From Bacillota bacterium (GTDB lineage Bacteria; Bacillota; Clostridia; Lachnospirales; Lachnospiraceae): a stretch of 8,736 bases of DNA. The notes under the pieces were generated by a model. That model was not told where the DNA came from. It searched no databases and saw only the letters and a program-made list of their open reading frames with translations. Each line of letters opens with the position of its first letter. The stretch's first letter is position 1. Below, in pieces: positions 1 to 5,689 of this stretch. The stretch covers positions 1-8,736 of the forward strand of contig JAEWHU010000012.1 of NCBI GenBank assembly GCA_023387635.1. Reading direction: 5' to 3'. The position numbers were made by a program, and so were the translations under genes.

Positions 1-96
1 CAATTATTATAAGAAGTATTAGATATGAAAGGTATCGTACTTTTTTATACTTTCTATCTTTGTTTCTTTTCATAACAGCCACTGATTAACCCTTTC

Positions 97-366
97 TTAA
101 TCCTCTTCAATAACATGAATTTCTAAATAGTCAAAATCAATATGATCAATAAAATTATCTTTTGTGAATCTAGTTTTATCATGCTTTTTAAAATCAGCGA
201 TTGTAGAATCAAGCCATATTGGCTTAGATAAATCAAATTGGTAACATATATCATCTATGGCTTGAAATATTTTCATTGTACGATTTTCATTTGGATTATC
301 ATTACAAATTAAAGTATCACAAAGCATACGGTTATCTTTAAATATTTTTGCCCATAATCGAAACAT
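97..366 (-). CDS. Small conserved protein of unknown function (89 aa)
   Basis: I have no function for this protein. It reads as a soluble, mixed alpha/beta protein without signal peptide or membrane segment. It opens MFRLWAKIFKDNRM, has a central Trp/Leu/Asp stretch (PIWLD) and a Lys/His-rich patch, and ends in an acidic tail (VIEED). From memory, similar short proteins with the same opening and the same 'FDYLEI..VIEED'-like end recur in Clostridia; I could not search to confirm this. The start was chosen at 366 because AAGGAGA (minus strand, 374-380) lies 7 bases upstream. A longer reading from 405 would add 13 residues that span this ribosome site. The gene is divergent from niaR across about 190 bases, and no clear terminator follows its stop. 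Confidence 0.8.
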   Translation of the reverse strand: MFRLWAKIFKDNRMLCDTLICNDNPNENRTMKIFQAIDDICYQFDLSKPIWLDSTIADFKKHDKTRFTKDNFIDHIDFDYLEIHVIEED

Positions 367-546
367 AAATAGTTCTCCTTCAGTTTTATATAATAATATT
401 AACATCGTTTTTTTGTATTAACAGTATATATGGTTTATAGATGGTTGTAAAGGAAAGTATAAAACAAAATAATTAATGAAGTTATGATTTTCCTAGTAGA
501 GATTGATTTTCTATCATATTTATTATAAAATGACACATAGAATAGT

Positions 547-554
547 AAAGGAGG
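547..554 (+). promoter_or_regulatory. Ribosome binding site of niaR
   Basis: AAAGGAGG lies 6 bases before the ATG at 561. It is close to the full anti-Shine-Dalgarno complement and fixes that start. Confidence 0.85.
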
Positions 555-560
555 AGTGTA

Positions 561-1073
561 ATGGAAGGTATTTTAAGAAGAGAAAAATTAATGGAAATAC
601 TAGAAAATGCTAATTCCCCAATATCCGGTGCCGAACTTGCTAAAAGGTTAATGGTTAGTAGACAAGTAATAGTACAAGATATTGCTCTTTTACGTGCGGT
701 TAATAAGAATATATTATCTACTACAAAAGGATATCTTATCTATGTAAGAGAAAATGAAAAGGTAAATCGTTGTTTTTTAATGAAACACACCACCAATGAG
801 ATTCAAGATGAGTTATGTACTATTGTAGATCTTGGTGGCAAGGTATTAGATGTAATTGTATCACACGACATTTATGGCGAGATTAAAGCAGATTTAATTA
901 TAAATAATAGGCAAGATGTGTATGATTTTGTTCATAAAGTGGAAGAAAACAATACAATACCATTAAAAGAATTAACGGATAACATTCATCTTCATACCAT
1001 TGAAGCTGATTCTGAAGAAATTCTTGATAAAATCGAGGAAAAGCTAAGAGAAAAAGGATATTTACTACAATAG
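561..1073 (+). CDS. niaR: Niacin-responsive transcriptional repressor, HTH plus 3H domain
   Basis: This is probably NiaR (YrxA-like), the repressor that binds nicotinic acid and shuts off NAD synthesis or niacin uptake genes in Firmicutes and Thermotogales. Residues about 4-60 form a winged helix-turn-helix (HTH_11 type), with the recognition region around GAELAKRLMVSRQVIVQDI. Residues about 70-165 match the 3H ligand-binding domain. H76, E84, H143 and H145 fall with the spacing I recall for the metal ligands of the Thermotoga family member. The length of 170 aa is normal. The start has a strong ribosome site. A promoter may lie around 503-529 (TTGATT, TATAAA), but its 15-base spacer is poor. 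No niacin or NAD gene lies in the window, so its targets must be elsewhere. No terminator separates it from dnaX, so some read-through is possible. The alternative is a related 3H regulator with another ligand. Confidence 0.85.
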   Translation: MEGILRREKLMEILENANSPISGAELAKRLMVSRQVIVQDIALLRAVNKNILSTTKGYLIYVRENEKVNRCFLMKHTTNEIQDELCTIVDLGGKVLDVIVSHDIYGEIKADLIINNRQDVYDFVHKVEENNTIPLKELTDNIHLHTIEADSEEILDKIEEKLREKGYLLQ

Positions 1074-1090
1074 TATGAATTAATAAACTT

Positions 1091-1119
1091 TTGACAACCT
1101 GCCGTGTTATTGATACAAT
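1091..1119 (+). promoter_or_regulatory. Sigma-A promoter of the dnaX-ebfC-recR operon
   Basis: TTGACA at 1091-1096 and TACAAT at 1114-1119 are separated by exactly 17 bases. The -35 box is perfect and the -10 box matches at five of six positions. The -35 begins 18 bases after the niaR stop. Transcription should start near 1126, giving a leader of about 57 bases. Confidence 0.8.
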
Positions 1120-1135
1120 ATGCATAGTAAAGAAG

Positions 1136-1158
1136 ATAGGTAGCCTTTGGCTAACTAT
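1136..1158 (+). promoter_or_regulatory. Hairpin in the dnaX leader
   Basis: The arms 1136-1145 (ATAGGTAGCC) and 1149-1158 (GGCTAACTAT) pair over ten positions with one G-A mismatch and a TTT loop. It lies about ten bases after the predicted transcription start and ten bases before the ribosome site. No T-tract follows, so it is not a classic terminator. An mRNA-stabilising or translation-modulating leader structure is inferred only. Confidence 0.5.
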
Positions 1159-1167
1159 TTAATTCAA

Positions 1168-1175
1168 AGAGGAAG
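1168..1175 (+). promoter_or_regulatory. Ribosome binding site that sets the dnaX start
   Basis: AGAGGAAG lies 7 bases before the ATG at 1183. It supports that start over an upstream in-frame TTG at 1147, which falls inside the leader hairpin and would add 12 residues outside the family. Confidence 0.75.
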
Positions 1176-1182
1176 TGAACCC

Positions 1183-2748
1183 ATGTCATATACTGCTCTT
1201 TATAGAAAATATAGACCTAGTGATTTTAATGACGTAAGTGGTCAAGATCACATAGTTACCACATTAAAAAATCAAATAAAAGCGGACAGAATTGGTCACG
1301 CTTATTTGTTTTGTGGAACAAGAGGAACAGGAAAAACTACCATAGCTAAGGTACTTGGGAAAGCAGTAAACTGTGAAAGACCACAGGACGGAAACCCTTG
1401 TAATGAATGTTCCATGTGTAATACAATAAATGCTGGTGTATCTATGAATGTAATTGAAATAGATGCTGCCTCAAATAATGGTGTTGACAACATACGTGAA
1501 ATTGTGGAAGAAGTTCGTTATTCACCAACGGAAGGTAGATATAAAGTATACATTATCGATGAGGTTCATATGCTTTCAGCAGGAGCATTTAACGCTTTGC
1601 TAAAGACATTAGAAGAACCACCATCTTATGTAATATTTATATTAGCAACAACAGAAGCGCATAAGATACCAATTACTATCTTATCCAGATGTCAAAGATA
1701 TGATTTTAAAAGAATTACCATAGACATAATAACAAAAAGACTAAAAAGTCTTATGGAAGCAGAAAAAGTGGATGTTCACGAAAAAGCCCTTCGATATATC
1801 GCAAGAATGGGCGATGGCTCTATGCGTGACGCTCTAAGTCTACTGGATCAATGTATTGCTTTTTATTTTGGTGAAACATTAACTTATGATATGGTATTAG
1901 AAGTACTTGGTGCAGTTGATACAGAAGTTTTTTCAAGGTTATTAAGTTATATTTTAGAAAATGATGTAACTTCATCAATGAAATTACTAGAAGAACTTGT
2001 TATCACAGGAAAAGAGCTCACTCAGTTTACCACTGATTTTACCTGGTATTTAAGAAATCTATTACTTGTAAAGACATCAGAGGAAGATTCTGATGTAACT
2101 ATGGTATCAACCGAGAATTATAAAATGATGAAAGCTCAAAGTGAACAACTTGATGTAGAAGCATTAATTCGGTATATACGTATTTTTTCTGATTTATCAA
2201 ATCAAATTAAGTATGCAACGCAAAAAAGAGTTATGGTTGAGGTGGCATTAATTAAACTATGTAGACCTCAAATGGAAACTAGTTATAGTGATATCATAAG
2301 CAGGCTTAAGATGATTGAAGAACAGCTCGAAAAAGGAGTTGTTCCAAAAGAAACGAAAGTTATAATAAAGGAAGAAAAGATTGTAGTAGAAGAAAAAAAG
2401 GAAGAAGTGGTACTTCAAAAGGCAGTTTCAGAAGATTTAAAAGAAGTAGCTAAAAATTGGAGTAAAATATTAAATAGCATATCACCATTAACAAAAGCAG
2501 TATTAATGGCTGCTAAACCTAGTATAGGCAATAATAATGACTTATTATTAGTATTTACTGAAGCTATGGATAAAGAGTTTATCTCACAAGAGAACCATAT
2601 GAATGAACTTAAAGGGGCAATTGCAAAAGTTATTCATAAGGAAGTGGACATTCAAACTAAGTTATTAAATGAAGGAAAAGAAGCTATAAATGATATTCCT
2701 GATTTAACAAAAATAATAAAAAACATTCCCATTGAATATGAGGATTAA
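1183..2748 (+). CDS. dnaX: DNA polymerase III subunit gamma/tau (clamp-loader ATPase)
   Basis: DnaX is the ATPase core of the clamp loader. It loads the beta sliding clamp and, as tau, ties the loader to the polymerase and helicase. The 521-aa product opens MSYTALYRKYRP, typical of the family. Walker A is GTRGTGKT (45-52) and the zinc module uses C64, C73, C76 and C79. Walker B is YIIDEVH (123-129), and the SRC motif with the arginine finger is at 168-170. AAA+ domains I-II end near residue 240 and collar domain III near 370. A Lys/Glu-rich linker (about 385-415) precedes a C-terminal tau-type domain (about 418-505). The length is slightly shorter than Bacillus tau. The linker carries an in-phase A AAA AAG slippery site at codons 404-406, described separately. 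The gene leads an operon with ebfC (18-base gap) and recR. Identity is very secure. Confidence 0.98.
   Translation: MSYTALYRKYRPSDFNDVSGQDHIVTTLKNQIKADRIGHAYLFCGTRGTGKTTIAKVLGKAVNCERPQDGNPCNECSMCNTINAGVSMNVIEIDAASNNGVDNIREIVEEVRYSPTEGRYKVYIIDEVHMLSAGAFNALLKTLEEPPSYVIFILATTEAHKIPITILSRCQRYDFKRITIDIITKRLKSLMEAEKVDVHEKALRYIARMGDGSMRDALSLLDQCIAFYFGETLTYDMVLEVLGAVDTEVFSRLLSYILENDVTSSMKLLEELVITGKELTQFTTDFTWYLRNLLLVKTSEEDSDVTMVSTENYKMMKAQSEQLDVEALIRYIRIFSDLSNQIKYATQKRVMVEVALIKLCRPQMETSYSDIISRLKMIEEQLEKGVVPKETKVIIKEEKIVVEEKKEEVVLQKAVSEDLKEVAKNWSKILNSISPLTKAVLMAAKPSIGNNNDLLLVFTEAMDKEFISQENHMNELKGAIAKVIHKEVDIQTKLLNEGKEAINDIPDLTKIIKNIPIEYED
2394..2453 (+). other. Candidate -1 frameshift site in dnaX and its early stop
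   Basis: A AAA AAG occupies 2394-2400, with AAA and AAG as codons 405 and 406. This is the same heptamer and phase as the E. coli dnaX slippery site. Slippage by -1 would add 17 residues (GRSGTSKGSFRRFKRSS) and stop at TAA 2451-2453, giving a 423-aa gamma-like protein without the tau domain. A short hairpin, GAAGT/ACTTC with loop GGT (2404-2416), begins three bases downstream. An SD-like AAAGGAAG (2367-2374) lies 19 bases upstream, farther than in E. coli. Function is inferred. The run is in an A-rich linker, so chance is possible. Confidence 0.5.
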
Positions 2749-2766
2749 TATTGGAAGGAGTTAATA

Positions 2767-3120
2767 ATGGCAAAACGTGGAGGATTCCCAGGAGGAGCTA
2801 TGCCTGGAAACATGAGTAATTTAATGAAACAAGCTCAAAAAATGCAAAAACAAATGGAAGAAAAAACAAAGGAAATAGAAGAAAAAGAGTGGGAAGCTAG
2901 TGTTGGTGGAGGAGCAGTTACTGTTAAAGTATCTGGTAAAAAAGAAATTACCTCTGTTGTATTATCCAAAGAAGTAGTAGATCCAGATGATGTTGAAATG
3001 TTACAAGACTTAATTATGGCAGCAGTGAATGAGGCTTTCCGTCAAATGGAAGAAGAGTCTTCTGCAGTAATGGGACAAATCACAGGAGGCCTTGGTGGAC
3101 TTGGAGGATTTCCTTTCTAA
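2767..3120 (+). CDS. ebfC: YbaB/EbfC family nucleoid-associated protein
   Basis: EbfC (YbaB) is a small dimeric DNA-binding protein linked to the nucleoid and to the recombination/repair genes it travels with; its exact role is unsettled. The 117-aa product has a Gly/Met-rich start (GGFPGGAMPGNMSNLMKQAQ), then a long charged helix (about 17-43). The conserved core follows, with GGGAVTV and a 'VDPDDVEMLQDLI..AVNEAF' region. It ends in a Gly-rich tail, GGLGGLGGFPF, common in Firmicute members. The start has AAGGAG (2755-2760) 6 bases upstream. It lies between dnaX and recR as in most Firmicutes. Its stop overlaps the recR start by one base (TAATG). Confidence 0.96.
   Translation: MAKRGGFPGGAMPGNMSNLMKQAQKMQKQMEEKTKEIEEKEWEASVGGGAVTVKVSGKKEITSVVLSKEVVDPDDVEMLQDLIMAAVNEAFRQMEEESSAVMGQITGGLGGLGGFPF
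3103..3107 (+). promoter_or_regulatory. Shine-Dalgarno for recR inside the ebfC Gly-rich tail
   Basis: GGAGG lies within the last glycine codons of ebfC, 12 bases before the recR ATG. The gap is longer than usual, and the TAATG stop/start overlap makes translational coupling the likely main route of recR initiation. Confidence 0.5.
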
Positions 3121-3716
3121 TGAATTACTATAGTAGTCAAATTGGCAAACTTATTGAGGAATTAGGTAGATTACCAGGGATAGGAGCTAAGTCTGCCCAA
3201 AGACTTGCATTCCATATTATCAATATGCCAACGGATCAGGTGAATAATCTGTCGAATGCTATAATAACAGCCAAACAAAATGTTCGTTATTGTACGAACT
3301 GCTATACTTTAACAGATAATGAACTATGTCCAATTTGTGCTAGTGATAAGAGAGACCACAAAATTATTATGGTAGTTGAAAATCCTAGGGATTTAGCGGC
3401 TTATGAGAAAACTGGTAAGTTTGAAGGTGTCTATCATGTATTACATGGAGCAATATCACCTATGCTAGGAATTGGGCCTGATGAAATAAAATTAAAAGAA
3501 TTAATACTTCGTCTACAAGGCGATATAAATGAAGTAATTATTGCAACGAATTCTAGCTTAGAAGGTGAAACAACCGCGATGTATCTAAGTAAGCTAATTA
3601 AACCTACAGGAATAAAGGTAAGTAGAATTGCTAGCGGTGTTCCAGTTGGTGGTGACTTAGAGTATATTGATGAAGTTACATTACTTAGAGCATTAGAAGG
3701 TAGAGTTGAGTTATAA
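3120..3716 (+). CDS. recR: Recombination mediator protein RecR
   Basis: RecR works with RecO (and RecF) to load RecA onto SSB-coated single-stranded DNA at gaps. The 198-aa product is full length. A helix-hairpin-helix region covers about 8-30 (ELGRLPGIGAKSAQRLAFH). The C4 zinc finger uses C58, C61, C70 and C73. A Toprim domain runs from about 80 to 176, with the conserved Glu in VVENP (E87), and the C-terminal tail contains GVPVGGDLEYIDEVTLLRAL. Translation starts on an ATG sharing its A with the ebfC stop. It is the last gene of the operon and is followed by a strong bidirectional terminator. Confidence 0.97.
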   Translation: MNYYSSQIGKLIEELGRLPGIGAKSAQRLAFHIINMPTDQVNNLSNAIITAKQNVRYCTNCYTLTDNELCPICASDKRDHKIIMVVENPRDLAAYEKTGKFEGVYHVLHGAISPMLGIGPDEIKLKELILRLQGDINEVIIATNSSLEGETTAMYLSKLIKPTGIKVSRIASGVPVGGDLEYIDEVTLLRALEGRVEL

Positions 3717-3760
3717 AGAAAGTTATCCATATGTGATAATATTCTATATTTATATAAATA

Positions 3761-3806
3761 AAAGCCAGTTAACATATCCAAAAGAACGGATATGTTAACT
3801 GGCTTT
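3761..3806. terminator. Bidirectional terminator between recR and the convergent unit
   Basis: A perfect 19-bp inverted repeat (3761-3779 and 3788-3806) encloses an 8-base loop. The arm starts AAAGCC, so each strand ends its stem in GGCTTT. The minus strand continues as TTATTTAT and the plus strand as ATCTTATT. It lies between recR and the converging minus-strand genes and should serve both. Confidence 0.9.
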
Positions 3807-3812
3807 ATCTTA

Positions 3813-4151
3813 TTAGTACTTTCTAGTCACTACTATTTTTAAAGTATCATCTTTGTGTTCAATATTTACGGTGTCAGTTAAGGAACCTAATAAGATGTAT
3901 TCAGGGTAATGGCTACTTCCTGCAAGATTCCAATAATATTCATCGTAATCATCTTGTCTAGATGTATTCACTAATTCGTAAAATCTCTCTAGTTTTTTAT
4001 AGTCTGGTTTAGGGTAATAACCCTCAACATAAATAGCAGTGTGGTGCTCTAATTTATTTATAGTAATACATGGGCTATCTATATCTAGAGAAAAGAAAAA
4101 GCATACAAGTTCATTCATCACTTTTAGTACTTTATCTTTTTCACTTTTCAT
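3813..4151 (-). CDS. Uncharacterised 112-aa protein coupled to the DUF1576 gene
   Basis: I do not recognise this protein with certainty. It is soluble and of mixed alpha/beta type, with no signal peptide or clear membrane helix. The pattern recalls a small GHKL/anti-sigma-type ATPase fold: an N-terminal helix with 'NELV' (13-16), beta strands (about 28-44), and an end 'LLGSLTDTVNIEHKDDTLKIVVTRK' in two parts (87-98, 100-111). That end resembles the 'G..L...L.D.V.......T...L.K' close of such proteins. If so, it is degenerate, because the usual N-box second residue and the DxGxG loop are absent. This is inference. Its ATG shares one base with the upstream stop (TGATG), with AAAGGA (minus strand, 4161-4166) 9 bases before it. 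Coupled translation with the membrane protein suggests a joint role. Confidence 0.75.
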   Translation of the reverse strand: MKSEKDKVLKVMNELVCFFFSLDIDSPCITINKLEHHTAIYVEGYYPKPDYKKLERFYELVNTSRQDDYDEYYWNLAGSSHYPEYILLGSLTDTVNIEHKDDTLKIVVTRKY

Positions 4152-5431
4152 CAGTCTTCGTCCTTTCTAAATGCTTCAATAATTGGTACAAGAGTAGCAG
4201 CTACAATTCCACCAGAAAAACCATTGTTATATAAATTCATACCACCATGTAAATCACCTATATTCATAACTAGAGTAAGGTGCAAAAAGCCCGCTATTAT
4301 ACCTATAATAGCCCCAAATTTACCTGCGATTGGTGCTAATGTGGTACTAAACAAAGCAGCTATTATAACACTAGTGGAATTTACATCATAAACCCAGAAG
4401 AGGGATGCAAGAAATACACCACCAATAATAGGGATTACGTTTTTGGGATGTTTACCAAATGCTCCAAATCCAACTACAGTAAGTATACCACCGATAGTTG
4501 GTCCATTAAGGTCTCCTTTTAAGATTAAAACATAAGCTAGCATTGTAAGGCCAAGGACACCCATATTTATCATAGTAACACCAAAACCATCCATAATTAC
4601 AAAATCTGCAATCAATCTACCTGAATGCCTAAATAAATGAAAGTAATTCTTAAAACTACGTCCATTGTAATAGCATCCAATCAAAATCATAGAAATAAAG
4701 AGAATTGTAAAAAGAATGCTTAGGGTTAGATTATTGTCATTTGAAACTAAGCTAATTAATTCATGATCTTCACCTAAGGCACGTATAATTGACATGAAAA
4801 AGGTACCAATGATCCCACAAGTAAAACCAATATTGTAAAGACTAAAACCTTGATGAAATTTTACAAAATGACCAGCTAGTGGTGGTAATAAGATTCCAGC
4901 TATAATACCAGCTAGATTTCCAATAACAATAGATAATAGGGACACTTCTTCAAACCCAAAGGATAATTGGCTTACTACTGGACTAAGGGAAGTTCCAAAA
5001 AAACCAACTATAATATACTTACCAAATTTTTCTTTTTGTGTCAAGGAGTATATATAAACTCCTAGAATAATCGATACTACATTAAATATGTTTTTTCCGA
5101 AAAATGCAAAACCTGCAACGGTGAAAACGGCAGCAATTAAAGTACCGTTCATATGAGACTTATTAAAGTATGCCAATAATATGGCAAGAAGCATTAACAA
5201 TCCGCTGTTAAAGAATGCTGCACCCATATTACCTACAGCTATATAATCTGTAAGCAAAATACTAGGTGACAATATAATAAGACGTATTCCTTCAATAATT
5301 TCTTTTGGTGTGTTCATTAGAAAAGCATTTAGAATAAGTAGGAATGAAAAACATGATATAATCAAATATTTTACATTCTCACTTACACTCCGAGGCTTTG
5401 CCGGGGGGTTAATACTAATAGCTTTATCCAT
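4151..5431 (-). CDS. DUF1576-type multi-pass membrane protein with duplicated halves
   Basis: This is a 426-aa integral membrane protein that I assign to the DUF1576 family from memory; its substrate is unknown. It has about ten to twelve hydrophobic segments, the first at about 22-40. Two homologous halves are visible, about 60-212 and 272-413. N95-G96, TVAGF (104-108), FGK (111-113) and N117-V118 correspond to N309-G310, TVVGF (318-322), FGK (325-327) and N331-V332. SLSP and TLAP match, and so do LYNIGF (198-203) and LYNNGF (400-405). Duplicated halves with conserved Gly/Asn in the membrane suggest a transporter or channel; this is inferred. The start at 5431 has GGAG (minus strand, 5438-5441) 6 bases upstream. 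The downstream 112-aa gene overlaps it by one base. Confidence 0.85.
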   Translation of the reverse strand: MDKAISINPPAKPRSVSENVKYLIISCFSFLLILNAFLMNTPKEIIEGIRLIILSPSILLTDYIAVGNMGAAFFNSGLLMLLAILLAYFNKSHMNGTLIAAVFTVAGFAFFGKNIFNVVSIILGVYIYSLTQKEKFGKYIIVGFFGTSLSPVVSQLSFGFEEVSLLSIVIGNLAGIIAGILLPPLAGHFVKFHQGFSLYNIGFTCGIIGTFFMSIIRALGEDHELISLVSNDNNLTLSILFTILFISMILIGCYYNGRSFKNYFHLFRHSGRLIADFVIMDGFGVTMINMGVLGLTMLAYVLILKGDLNGPTIGGILTVVGFGAFGKHPKNVIPIIGGVFLASLFWVYDVNSTSVIIAALFSTTLAPIAGKFGAIIGIIAGFLHLTLVMNIGDLHGGMNLYNNGFSGGIVAATLVPIIEAFRKDED

Positions 5432-5468
5432 CCATTTCTCCTTTTATAATTTATTTACGAGGTACAAA

Positions 5469-5498
5469 AGTATAGAAGCGATAAAATGGTCTCTACAA
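5469..5498 (-). promoter_or_regulatory. Possible promoter of the DUF1576 unit
   Basis: On the minus strand, TTGTAG (5493-5498) and TATACT (5469-5474) are separated by 18 bases. The -10 box is good and the -35 box weak. The region is AT-rich, so chance matches are likely. Confidence 0.35.
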
Positions 5499-5591
5499 CT
5501 TTTTTTAAGGAAAAGTGTTAGAAAAACCGTATTATTTACTTTTATATAAAATTAGTTTATTATATTTTATTATACTAGTCAATAAAATAGA

Positions 5592-5611
5592 TATATAAAA
5601 TTTTATATAAT
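5592..5611 (+). promoter_or_regulatory. AT palindrome overlapping a -10-like box upstream of the kinase
   Basis: TATATAAAA (5592-5600) and TTTTATATA (5601-5609) form a perfect 18-bp palindrome. A consensus TATAAT (5606-5611) overlaps its right edge, about 80 bases before the kinase start, but no good -35 box is seen 17 bases upstream. The 5546-5606 stretch also holds ATAAAAT/ATTTTAT words repeatedly. An operator is possible. Plain AT richness is the alternative. Confidence 0.35.
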
Positions 5612-5674
5612 AATAAAAAAGTTTGAATGATATGGGGAAAATATACAAAGTTGGTGAAGAGCACAATATTAATT

Positions 5675-5680
5675 AAGGAG
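5675..5680 (+). promoter_or_regulatory. Ribosome binding site that sets the kinase start
   Basis: AAGGAG lies 9 bases before the ATG at 5690. It rules against an in-frame ATG at 5627, which has no such site and would add 21 residues before the conserved 'TVTLNPAMD' opening. Confidence 0.8.
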
Positions 5681-5689
5681 AAGAATCCT

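Noticed and set aside
898..1125. Minus-strand ORF opposite niaR
   Set aside because: It is a shadow of a well-supported gene, without a ribosome site or family resemblance. The same applies to the reverse frames at 1302-1493, 3434-3781 and 8109-8294.
1120..1143. Seven-codon leader peptide before dnaX
   Set aside because: Its ATG precedes the predicted transcription start (about 1126), and no ribosome site is present.
1147..1182. N-terminal extension of dnaX from a TTG
   Set aside because: It lies in the leader hairpin, has no ribosome site and adds residues not found in the family. ATG 1183 has AGAGGAAG and the conserved MSYTALYRKYRP opening.
1074..1182. SRP RNA gene, which often lies upstream of dnaX in Firmicutes
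   Set aside because: The conserved GGAAG/AGCA-type core was not found, and the gap is mostly promoter and short leader.
5424..5435. Three-codon upstream ORF (ATG GAT GGA TAA, minus strand) overlapping the DUF1576 start
   Set aside because: It sits only two bases from the SD core, too close for initiation, and probably arises from the ATGGATGG repeat by chance.
5310..5549. Plus-strand ORF opposite the start of the DUF1576 gene
   Set aside because: It mostly mirrors the membrane-protein gene and runs into AT-rich intergenic sequence, with no sign of selection.
5627..5689. Extended N-terminus of the kinase
   Set aside because: No ribosome site precedes 5627, and the PfkB family opening begins at 5690.
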